Origin: a virus
DNA length: 42,788 nucleotides
Strand: one strand, 5' to 3'
IMG/VR virus record: IMGVR_UViG_3300048447_000068
Span: 1-42,788 of that record
This document shows positions 10,078 through 17,007 of this stretch, piece after piece. The stretch's first letter is position 1. Every line of letters begins with the position of its first letter. The position numbers and the translations under genes are program-made. The notes under the pieces were generated by a model. The model was not told the origin of the DNA, ran no database searches, and saw nothing but the letters and a program-made list of their open reading frames with translations.

Positions 10078-10875
10078 ATGGCAACACTAGGAACATATTA
10101 TTTTGATACAGCGAGTTTCGCAAATGCAACAACTATTTATGATGATGCTGATTTAACAGTGGTATCTGCCAATGGTTTTTATTCTGACAACTCTATAGTC
10201 AGAGAACAGGTAAGCGGAGTATTATTTGCTGGGCAATCTTGTACAGTACCTACGCCTACGCCTACGCCTACGCCCACTCCTACACCTACGCCCACTCCAA
10301 CACCTAGTCCGACACCTGGGCCAACGCCTACTCCAACGCCTACTCCAACGCCAGGGCCAACGCCAGGGCCAACGCCTTCGCCTAGTCCATCACCTAGTCC
10401 ATCACCTGTTCCTAATCAGTATCAGATACAAAACTGTAGTAGTGGGCTTCAAGAAAACGTATCACTACCACAAGCGGTTAGTGTTGGCTCTTCTATTCAA
10501 TGGCAGTCTGTATGTTGGGAAGTTATGGGAGCGCCTACGGGAACAACTCAGGCTATATCGCCACAAGGTTATTTTACCAATTGTACAGATTGTCAGCCTA
10601 CGCCTAGTCCTAGCCCTACGCCATCGCCTAGTCCGACTCCCACGCCTCTGCCGTGTTATGCTAGTCAGTTAAAGTGGAATCCACTTGCTGTTTGTAGCGG
10701 TGCGTCTGGAACTTATTATATAGACTTTAGTAATTTCTGTACGGCAACTAAACTATACACTGATGCACTTTGTACGCAGTTAGCTCCGAGCGGATACTAC
10801 ACAACTTTTGGTTTTCCAGGAGAATATAGATTTTGGGATGGAACTGGATTTACGACATTTTGCTCTAACTGCTAA
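10078..10875 (+). CDS. Pro-Thr/Pro-Ser-rich modular virion protein
   Basis: A 265-residue protein starting 10 bases after the giant tail gene in another frame. It opens with a short module (GTYYFDTASFANATTIYDDA to AGQSC, residues 5-55). Then come a long TP/SP/GP tract (about 58-112), a Cys-rich module with QNC, VCWEV and ISPQGYFTNCTDC (113-172), a second SP/TP tract (174-193), and a last module echoing the first (GTYYIDFSNFCTATKLYTDA to FTTFCSNC). The duplication within the protein and the match to modules at 4191 and 13845 mark it as part of one adhesin-like family. There is no signal peptide. It likely assembles at the tail tip as an accessory fibre or adhesin. It could be a detached C-terminal piece of the preceding gene, but it has its own ATG. 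Confidence 0.7.
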   Translation: MATLGTYYFDTASFANATTIYDDADLTVVSANGFYSDNSIVREQVSGVLFAGQSCTVPTPTPTPTPTPTPTPTPTPSPTPGPTPTPTPTPTPGPTPGPTPSPSPSPSPSPVPNQYQIQNCSSGLQENVSLPQAVSVGSSIQWQSVCWEVMGAPTGTTQAISPQGYFTNCTDCQPTPSPSPTPSPSPTPTPLPCYASQLKWNPLAVCSGASGTYYIDFSNFCTATKLYTDALCTQLAPSGYYTTFGFPGEYRFWDGTGFTTFCSNC

Positions 10876-10907
10876 TAATTTAGTACCTTGTACTTAAATT
10901 AAATTAA

Positions 10908-12050
10908 ATGAAAGAAATACACGACTTTTTAACACAAGAGGAGTGTGATGGTTTGATTAAGTTAATAAATAAAAACCATGTCCCCTCCACTGTTGTTTCT
11001 CAAGGAGATGAGTTTAGCGTACAAGATAAAAGCAGAACTTCTAGTACATCTAATTTAGACCATTCCAATACTTTAGTAAAAAGCATACATGAAAAAATAT
11101 CTAAATATTTAGGACTAGATATTTCAAACGGAGAAAACCTTCAAGGGCAACTCTACGAGCCTGGACAATATTTTAAACCACATCATGATTTTTTTAGCGG
11201 AGCGGCATATGATATGCATTGCTTGGATAAAGGAAACAGAACCCATACCTTAATGATTTATCTTAATGATGACTTTGAAGGTGGTGGCACTAACTTTCCT
11301 AGAATGAATACCATATTACAGCCAAAGAAAGGAAAAGCAGTTACTTGGCAAAATATGATAAATGGTAGAACTCAAGAAAATACATTGCACGAGGGGATGC
11401 CTGTTACTAGCGGTAAAAAATATATTATTACATCTTGGTGGAGAGAGGGTAAGCCACAGTCGCAAAAAATACAAAGAGTAGAAAGTAGACCGCAATTGCC
11501 TCAATTAACCGAAAAGGGATTTGATGTTGTCAGAGTTCCAGAAGATACATGGAATTTAATACAAGATACTTACCAGCTTTTGAAAGACAAGGTTGAGCCA
11601 GAGGTGTTTGAAGGTAAAGAAGACTTTATAAAAGGAGACAGTGAGCTTATATCATACGACCACATACCACATATAAGAAATTTAATACACAACCAGCTCC
11701 TGCCTATACATAGAGACTTTGCGGGTGTAGATATAGAACCATCAGCTATGTATGGAATAAGGTCTTACTTGAGAGGCTCATCGTTAGTCGAACACACAGA
11801 CAAGGTGGAAACACACCATGTATCGTCATCAATACTTGTAGATAAAGATTTAAGATGTGGATGTCAACATAAAGATAATGGAGACGATTGGGCTTTTGAT
11901 ATACAGGGGTATGATGGAGACTGGTATAAAGTATACCTAGAGCCAGGTGATATGATAGTATATGAATCCGCTCTCTGTGTTCACGCAAGAAAAGAGCCTT
12001 TTCAAGGAACATACTACAGAAACTTTTTTGCTCATTATAAAATTATATAA
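10908..12050 (+). CDS. Tandem 2OG-Fe(II) dioxygenase, prolyl-4-hydroxylase-like
   Basis: A 380-residue protein with two predicted iron/2-oxoglutarate oxygenase halves. The first half has YEPGQYFKPHHD (metal ligands H92 and D94), a strand EGGGTNF, the distal His in TLHEGMPV (H161) and the 2OG-binding Lys in SGKKYIITSWWRE (K170/K171). This is the classic prolyl 4-hydroxylase layout. The second half has GIRSYLRGSSLVEHTDKVETHH (H296, D298), LEPGDMIVYESALCVHARK (H359) and YYRNFFAHY (R371), like a little-studied algal/marine dioxygenase family. It would hydroxylate peptidyl proline in the cytoplasm. It sits between Pro-Thr-rich virion genes and overlaps the radical SAM gene by one base (TAATG). The fold call is firm; the Pro-Thr substrate is inferred. 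Other possible substrates include host proteins. Confidence 0.85.
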   Translation: MKEIHDFLTQEECDGLIKLINKNHVPSTVVSQGDEFSVQDKSRTSSTSNLDHSNTLVKSIHEKISKYLGLDISNGENLQGQLYEPGQYFKPHHDFFSGAAYDMHCLDKGNRTHTLMIYLNDDFEGGGTNFPRMNTILQPKKGKAVTWQNMINGRTQENTLHEGMPVTSGKKYIITSWWREGKPQSQKIQRVESRPQLPQLTEKGFDVVRVPEDTWNLIQDTYQLLKDKVEPEVFEGKEDFIKGDSELISYDHIPHIRNLIHNQLLPIHRDFAGVDIEPSAMYGIRSYLRGSSLVEHTDKVETHHVSSSILVDKDLRCGCQHKDNGDDWAFDIQGYDGDWYKVYLEPGDMIVYESALCVHARKEPFQGTYYRNFFAHYKII

Positions 12051-12958
12051 TGATAAACTTTATACAGATAGACCCTAATGGCTTGTGTAATGCAGGGTGT
12101 TGGTTTTGTCCTGTGTCTTTAGTTGGCAATCCTAAAGAACATATAAATCAGATGCCTCCTGAACTCTATGAAAATATAATAAAACAAATACACGAACTAA
12201 AAGGAGATTTAATAAATCCAAACTTGCATTTTGTTTACGCATCACATTACAATGAGGTATTACTTTATAGGTATTTTGAACAGATGTTACAGACACTCCA
12301 AAAGTACAGCCTTACTTTGTGCGTACTAACAAATGGAGTTCCTCTTACTCCAAACAAGGTAGACCTTATAAATAAATATCCAGGTGTAGTATCGCAGATT
12401 GCTATCAACGCTCCTGTTTACGAGAAAAGATTGTTTTCAAAAAGAACAGGAATGAAAGAGGTTTTGTTTGATAAGTTAATCTCTAATATAAAATATGCAG
12501 AAGAAAATTTACACAATCCTAATGTTTTGCTTCTGCAAATAAATGGTATTAACGAAAGGTCTAACATAATTAAAAAAGAAAAATTTCCAGAGCTAGAGCC
12601 AGATGAATTTAAACACCAGGTAAATATAGCTAAACTTATTTTTCCAAACATAAGGATAACGGAGCAGTGGAATCTTATAGATAGAGCTGGTCTAATGGAT
12701 GATGTAATGGAAAGTAAATTGCCTAGCGGAAATGTAATAGGGTGTTCTACTAAAAGAGATACAGAGTGGCTTCATGTTAGTCCAAAGGGAGAAGTATTTT
12801 TGTGTTGTAATGACTATCATATGGATTATACTTTTGGAGATTTGAACACATCGTCATTAAAAGAAATATGGATGAGCGATAAGCGTAAAAGAGTTTTACA
12901 GACTGCTTTTAAAAGTATCTGCACATCTTGTTCATCAGCAATATTTGAAAATGCATAA
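12050..12958 (+). CDS. Radical SAM enzyme with SPASM-like C-terminus
   Basis: A 302-residue protein with CNAGCWFC (C13, C17, C20), the CX3CX2C loop that binds the [4Fe-4S] cluster and S-adenosylmethionine. A TIM-barrel-like region follows (LHFVYASHYNEV, LTLCVLTNGVPL, VVSQIAINAP). The C-terminus has CSTKRDTEWLHVSPKGEVFLCC, FGDLNTSSLKEIW and CTSC, the layout of a SPASM or twitch auxiliary-cluster domain. Such enzymes usually modify peptides or small molecules. It is coupled to the oxygenase before it (one-base overlap) and the glycosyltransferase after it (8-base overlap). This suggests a role in the same modification route, either altering the peptide or making a sugar or cofactor. The exact substrate cannot be read. 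Confidence 0.85.
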   Translation: MINFIQIDPNGLCNAGCWFCPVSLVGNPKEHINQMPPELYENIIKQIHELKGDLINPNLHFVYASHYNEVLLYRYFEQMLQTLQKYSLTLCVLTNGVPLTPNKVDLINKYPGVVSQIAINAPVYEKRLFSKRTGMKEVLFDKLISNIKYAEENLHNPNVLLLQINGINERSNIIKKEKFPELEPDEFKHQVNIAKLIFPNIRITEQWNLIDRAGLMDDVMESKLPSGNVIGCSTKRDTEWLHVSPKGEVFLCCNDYHMDYTFGDLNTSSLKEIWMSDKRKRVLQTAFKSICTSCSSAIFENA

Positions 12959-13820
12959 GAGTATAATTGTCAGCATTGCATCGTATAAAGATGTAGATAT
13001 AGTAAATACTATTGTAGATTTATACAAGAGAGCAGAGTTTCCATCTCGTGTTTTTGTAGGATTATTTTTACAAGATACGCCAGAAGAAATATCAAGGATA
13101 TGTGGTTACTTTTCAAACTTTCCGTATAAAGAAAATCTTAAAATTAAAACCATATTATTTGAAGAGGCTAAAGGTTGTGGGTGGGCTCGCAATATTATAT
13201 TAAAGGAGCTGTATGACAATGAGGATTATTTTATGTGCGTAGATTCTCATTCTAGGTTTTTAAAAAAATGGGATAGTGTTTATATAGAAGCTTATAAGCG
13301 CGCTCCTGCAAACTCAGTAATAAGCGCTTTTCCGCAATCATTTGATTTTAATGAAACATACGAGCAATATACCAGGAGAAGTATAACTACGATATATACT
13401 CCAAATGCTTTGCCCTGGACAAATAGTTTTAGGCATCCCCATTGTCAGAAACCAACCACAGAGGCATATGAAAAAGTAATGTCTATCTCTGGCGGTAATA
13501 TTTTTGGAGACACAAGGTTGGCAAAAGCAATTACTTTAGACGACTATAGCTTTGTTCACAATAAAGAGCAAGAGATATATTCGCTTCTTATATACTTATA
13601 TGGTTTAGATATATATGCAATACCTCAAAATATAGTGTGGCATAAGTATATTGTTCAAGATTCTTACAGAGATATATTTAGCCCTAACCAAATAAAATAT
13701 AACACAGATTTTTTAAGTTTATTAAAAATAAAAGAAACCCACAGAACAGTAAAAGAATGGGTTGAGCTGATACAAAGGGATTGTGATGCGTGTGAAAAGA
13801 CAAAGCAATTAAATTCGTAA
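12951..13820 (+). CDS. GlcNAc-transferase-like glycosyltransferase (PF11397/GT60-like)
   Basis: The ATG at 12951 gives 289 residues; the upstream in-frame codon at 12945 is TTG. Motifs characteristic of the Skp1-type GlcNAc transferase family appear in order: IVSIASYKD (6-14), FPSRVFVGLFLQ (30-41), AKGCGWARN (73-81), and EDYFMCVDSHSRFLKKWD (91-108) with a DSH metal/nucleotide-sugar motif. These are followed by SISGGNIFGD and a later NKEQEIYSLLIYLYGLDIYAIP then VWHKY. Known members include Dictyostelium Gnt1, which adds GlcNAc to hydroxyproline after a prolyl hydroxylase has acted. Here it is translationally coupled to a prolyl-hydroxylase-like enzyme and lies beside Pro-Thr-rich virion genes. 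The donor sugar and acceptor are inferred. There is no signal peptide or membrane segment. Confidence 0.8.
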   Translation: MHKSIIVSIASYKDVDIVNTIVDLYKRAEFPSRVFVGLFLQDTPEEISRICGYFSNFPYKENLKIKTILFEEAKGCGWARNIILKELYDNEDYFMCVDSHSRFLKKWDSVYIEAYKRAPANSVISAFPQSFDFNETYEQYTRRSITTIYTPNALPWTNSFRHPHCQKPTTEAYEKVMSISGGNIFGDTRLAKAITLDDYSFVHNKEQEIYSLLIYLYGLDIYAIPQNIVWHKYIVQDSYRDIFSPNQIKYNTDFLSLLKIKETHRTVKEWVELIQRDCDACEKTKQLNS

Positions 13821-13825
13821 ATTTG
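13818..13825 (+). promoter_or_regulatory. Possible -7 promoter element
   Basis: TAAATTTG fits TAnnTTTG and ends 19 bases before the ATG at 13845. No TTTG is seen at the expected -33 distance, so it is weak. It partly overlaps the end of the glycosyltransferase gene. Confidence 0.35.
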
Positions 13826-13844
13826 TAGTTAAATATATTGACGT

Positions 13845-15707
13845 ATGAGCTTTTACCATAGAGTGCAAAATTGCGTTCAGACTGATGTTTTTGAGAATGT
13901 AGCTTTTGATTCTTTACAGACTCCTGGACAAACTTACGGGATGATTGTCCCTACTACTCCAGGCTTAGTTGCTGTAAACTGCTGGAGGGTAGATGGAGGT
14001 CCAATTAGTAACGGTGTTGTTCCTATATTTTTACCTAATGGGGATTATGGTATTAACGGATGTAATTTATGTACAGGGGCTCCCGCTCCTACACCTCCGC
14101 CTTCAGTTTATACATGGTACTTTAATGCGGTTCAAGGTAATGGTTCTTTTGTAAAACCTACCGCTTGTGTCAATGCTCCAGTAAGAGTATATTCAGAAGC
14201 TTCATCTTTATCACAAGTAACTTGTGGCACAACTAAGTTTTATCTTGACGCAAGCCTCAATCAGCCTTTCATTGGAAGCAATCAGTATTATATTGGTGTA
14301 AACTCATCAGGCCCTGCAACAGGAGAAGCTTCATTCTTAATACAAAATGACGGAACAGTTACAAGTAAATTTGATTGTTCAGGATTTAATTTATGTGGAG
14401 GAGGCCCTACTCCGACTCCAACACCTACACCTACACCTACACCTACACCTACTCCCGGTCCTACACCAACGCCTACGCCTACGCCTACGCCTATACCCAC
14501 ATCTCCGGATTATTGTTTGAGTGGTACAAATGCTGTTACTTTTCAGTCTATCGGTGGTATTAACTCTTATGTGTTTGGTGGCAACTATGGTTTATACGGA
14601 ACAGGAACTGGTGTTTTTGTATTAACAGGAGTTCCTTCAACACATCCTATTGCCATACACAACTTTGGTAAAACAGGTCAGATAAGCTATACAGGAACTA
14701 CGAGCGCAGGATTGAAAACGGGACTTGATGGAAATACCTATGAGTATTTTTATGGAGATGTAACTATAACCGCAACTGGAGATTATGGTACTACTAGCTA
14801 CGAGTGTTACTATCACGGATATATGGGTGGTCAAAACAACCTACAGTTTGATGATGTAACTTGCCCAAACTTACAGCCTCCAGTAATACCTCCACAGGGA
14901 GACCCAGATAAACAATATACTTTAAGCTATAGCGATAGTGTTAAAGGGTGGCCCTCATTCTATTCCTACTTTTCCGACTGGATGATAGGTATGAACAACT
15001 ATTTTTATTCGTTAAAGGCTGGTAATTTATACAGACATAATACTAATCCTTTACGCAATAACTACTATAACGTACAGTATAACTCTACTCTTACCAGCGT
15101 ATTTAATGAAATGCCTTTAGAGAATAAATTATTTAAAACCATAAATTTAGAATCGGATGCTACCTGGAGTATAACATTAGACAGTGATATACAGACTGGA
15201 GCTAGTATAGATAGCACTTACTTTGAGAAAAAAGAAGGAGCGTGGTTTGCTTTTGTAAGAAACAATGGTACGCAACCAGCTGGTTCAGATGAATATGTTA
15301 TGCGCTCGGCAAGTGGTATAGGAAGAAGTTCTTCTGTAGCTACTGGTGGGACTAGCACAACTATAAACTTTTCTACTAATCCACTCATAGAGATAGGAAG
15401 TGGTTTAAGTGTTGGCGACATTATATATTACGCTCCACCTCCGTACAGCGCTATAGAAATGGTTGGCAAGGTTACCTCAATAAATATAGATTTACAGAAC
15501 GGAATCAACAATATAGTTATAGACAACAGTATCAGCGGAGCTGTTGCATTGCCTATACAAGACGGGTTTATAATGTATATTAAAAACCAAGAAGCAGAAT
15601 CTAATGGAGTACTAGGTCATTACTGTGAGTTCACAATAACAAACACAGACAGCACGCCTACTGAGTTATTCGCAGTAGAGTCTCAAGTAATGAAAAGCTA
15701 TCCCTAA
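13845..15707 (+). CDS. Modular tail protein with Pro-Thr linker
   Basis: A 620-residue virion protein. Residues 1-80 form a Cys-rich module (VQNC, VNCWRVDGG, LPNGDYGINGCNLC) matching the middle module of the 10078 protein. Residues 90-185 form a module ending in Cys (FYLDASLNQPFIGSNQYYIGV), like those of the giant tail protein. A Pro-Thr tract spans about 188-220. Residues about 222-345 form a beta domain with HPIAIHNFGKTGQISYTGT and YECYYHGYMGG, which resembles a cupredoxin-like fold with possible C/H/M copper ligands. The C-terminal 270 residues (GWPSFYSYFSDWMIGMNNYF, FEKKEGAWFAFVR) look like a virion attachment domain seen in Bacteroidota phage tails. A tail-tip adhesin that anchors by its C-terminus is the best reading. 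It may be a target of the upstream modification enzymes. Confidence 0.7.
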   Translation: MSFYHRVQNCVQTDVFENVAFDSLQTPGQTYGMIVPTTPGLVAVNCWRVDGGPISNGVVPIFLPNGDYGINGCNLCTGAPAPTPPPSVYTWYFNAVQGNGSFVKPTACVNAPVRVYSEASSLSQVTCGTTKFYLDASLNQPFIGSNQYYIGVNSSGPATGEASFLIQNDGTVTSKFDCSGFNLCGGGPTPTPTPTPTPTPTPTPGPTPTPTPTPTPIPTSPDYCLSGTNAVTFQSIGGINSYVFGGNYGLYGTGTGVFVLTGVPSTHPIAIHNFGKTGQISYTGTTSAGLKTGLDGNTYEYFYGDVTITATGDYGTTSYECYYHGYMGGQNNLQFDDVTCPNLQPPVIPPQGDPDKQYTLSYSDSVKGWPSFYSYFSDWMIGMNNYFYSLKAGNLYRHNTNPLRNNYYNVQYNSTLTSVFNEMPLENKLFKTINLESDATWSITLDSDIQTGASIDSTYFEKKEGAWFAFVRNNGTQPAGSDEYVMRSASGIGRSSSVATGGTSTTINFSTNPLIEIGSGLSVGDIIYYAPPPYSAIEMVGKVTSINIDLQNGINNIVIDNSISGAVALPIQDGFIMYIKNQEAESNGVLGHYCEFTITNTDSTPTELFAVESQVMKSYP

Positions 15708-15713
15708 AATTAG

Positions 15714-15721
15714 TATCTTTG
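15714..15721 (+). promoter_or_regulatory. Candidate -7 promoter element
   Basis: TATCTTTG, an exact TAnnTTTG match, lies 7 bases before the ATG at 15729, which implies a nearly leaderless transcript. No clear -33 TTTG is present. It would let the GNAT-like gene and ejection-protein genes be expressed separately from the tail genes. Confidence 0.4.
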
Positions 15722-15728
15722 TAGGTGA

Positions 15729-16139
15729 ATGAAATTAAATATTAAATCACTTGAAGAGTCTGACTATGAGCAGATTTTAGTAGGTTGGTGGAAAGATTGG
15801 AAATGGGATGCTCCTGTTAAAGATTTTTTACCAGATGAAGGCAAAGGTGGTTTAATGGTTTATGATGACAAAACACCTGTTTGCGCAGGATTTATATATA
15901 TGACAAATTCAAAAGTAGCTTGGGTGGATTGGATTATATCTAACAAAGATTATACTAATAAGGCTAATAGAAAAGCCGCTTTATCTTTGTTGGTTGACGC
16001 TCTTACTAGAGTAGCGCAAAGTGCAGGAAATAAATTCACATACGCTCTTATAAAACACGATGGCCTTATTAAAACATATGAAGAGCTGGGTTATATTCAG
16101 GGAGATAGTTACAATAAAGAAATGATAAAAATATTATAG
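15729..16139 (+). CDS. GNAT-like acetyltransferase fold protein
   Basis: A 136-residue protein with a GNAT-like plan: an N-terminal strand-helix (LNIKSLEESDYEQILVGWWKDW), central strands (GGLMVYDDKTPVCAGFIYMTN, VAWVDWIISNKDY), a helix with NRKAALSLLVDALTRVAQ in the acetyl-CoA-binding region, and a closing FTYALIKHDGLIKTYEELGYI. The Q/RxxGxG/A pyrophosphate loop is not clear, so it may be a degenerate or structural member. It lies between a tail gene and the ejection-protein genes. Similar small GNAT proteins occur in structural clusters of marine phages; their role is unknown. Confidence 0.6.
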   Translation: MKLNIKSLEESDYEQILVGWWKDWKWDAPVKDFLPDEGKGGLMVYDDKTPVCAGFIYMTNSKVAWVDWIISNKDYTNKANRKAALSLLVDALTRVAQSAGNKFTYALIKHDGLIKTYEELGYIQGDSYNKEMIKIL

Positions 16140-16140
16140 T

Positions 16141-17001
16141 ATGGCAGCAGTGACTGGAACAACAGTGGCAGTAGGGCTAACAGCAGCAAAAATCGCAACA
16201 GCAGCTAAAATAGCAGCAGCGGCGGGTACAGCCACAGCTTCGTTTGTAAAAGCAAAACAAGCTAATAAAGCGCAACAAAAAGCTGAAAAAGCAGCAAGTG
16301 ATGCATTGGCTGATGCAAGAAAAAGATTAGATGTAAATTATCTTGAAGGACTATCAATCCCCAAAGAGGCTTATGAACTAGAGCGTGAGGCTTTACTGTC
16401 TTCAGGAGAACAAGCCTTGCGGGCAGGCGTTGAAGGTTCTACAAGGGGTGCTGCGGCTACAGCTGGTAGAGTTCAAATGGCACAACAACAAAGTCAACGA
16501 AGAGTTGCTTCTGCCATGGGTCAAGAACTTTTTGGCTTACAAAAATTAGCCGCTAGTGAAGATGCTAGATTAGCAGGGCTACAGGCTGGGTTAGATTTAA
16601 AAGAAGTTGAGGGCCAACAAGAAGCGGCTATGCTTGAAAGAATGAGAAAAGAGCAGCAAACTCAAAGAGCTATAGAAGGGGCTGGAGATTTAATAAAGAT
16701 GGGTGGAGAAATGTTACCTGAATATTTACCAGATAGCGCTACACGAGCAACAAACAAGCTAGGTAGACAGTTTAATAGAGCAAGAAAAAGGGGAGATATT
16801 GGAGGTGATATAACTATAGGAGAGTTTGGAAATATAAACCCAATTACATCATACGCTCCTGGATACGACCCTACCTTAGGTCAAGCTTACGGGGATTTTT
16901 ATACAGATGATTTTGCTTCTGTTACTTATGGGCAAGACCCTCAATCTTTTTTTAGCGGCATGACTCCTTTTGAACAAAGACAGTATTTTAAAAATAGATA
17001 A
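16141..17001 (+). CDS. Internal virion (T7 gp14-like) protein
   Basis: A 286-residue protein. The first 40 residues are Ala/Thr-rich and amphipathic (VGLTAAKIATAAKIAAAAG). A long charged coiled-coil-like helix follows (KAKQANKAQQKAEKAASDAL to residue 190) with many Gln and Ala (AAATAGRVQMAQQQSQRRVAS). The C-terminal 90 residues are more polar and probably flexible. This helix-dominated, Ala-rich make-up, directly before a mid-size and a giant gene, matches the order of the T7 ejection proteins gp14, gp15 and gp16. It would be packed in the head and delivered into the host envelope. There is no sequence-level proof of homology. Confidence 0.6.
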   Translation: MAAVTGTTVAVGLTAAKIATAAKIAAAAGTATASFVKAKQANKAQQKAEKAASDALADARKRLDVNYLEGLSIPKEAYELEREALLSSGEQALRAGVEGSTRGAAATAGRVQMAQQQSQRRVASAMGQELFGLQKLAASEDARLAGLQAGLDLKEVEGQQEAAMLERMRKEQQTQRAIEGAGDLIKMGGEMLPEYLPDSATRATNKLGRQFNRARKRGDIGGDITIGEFGNINPITSYAPGYDPTLGQAYGDFYTDDFASVTYGQDPQSFFSGMTPFEQRQYFKNR

Positions 17002-17007
17002 TATCTT

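Noticed and set aside
10226-10672. 148-residue + strand ORF rich in Leu/Arg
   Set aside because: Shadow of the Pro-Thr tract in another frame of the 265-residue protein.
8685-14500. CRISPR or tandem-repeat array
   Set aside because: The repeats are in-frame Pro-Thr codons of 6 bp with varied synonyms; there are no spacers.
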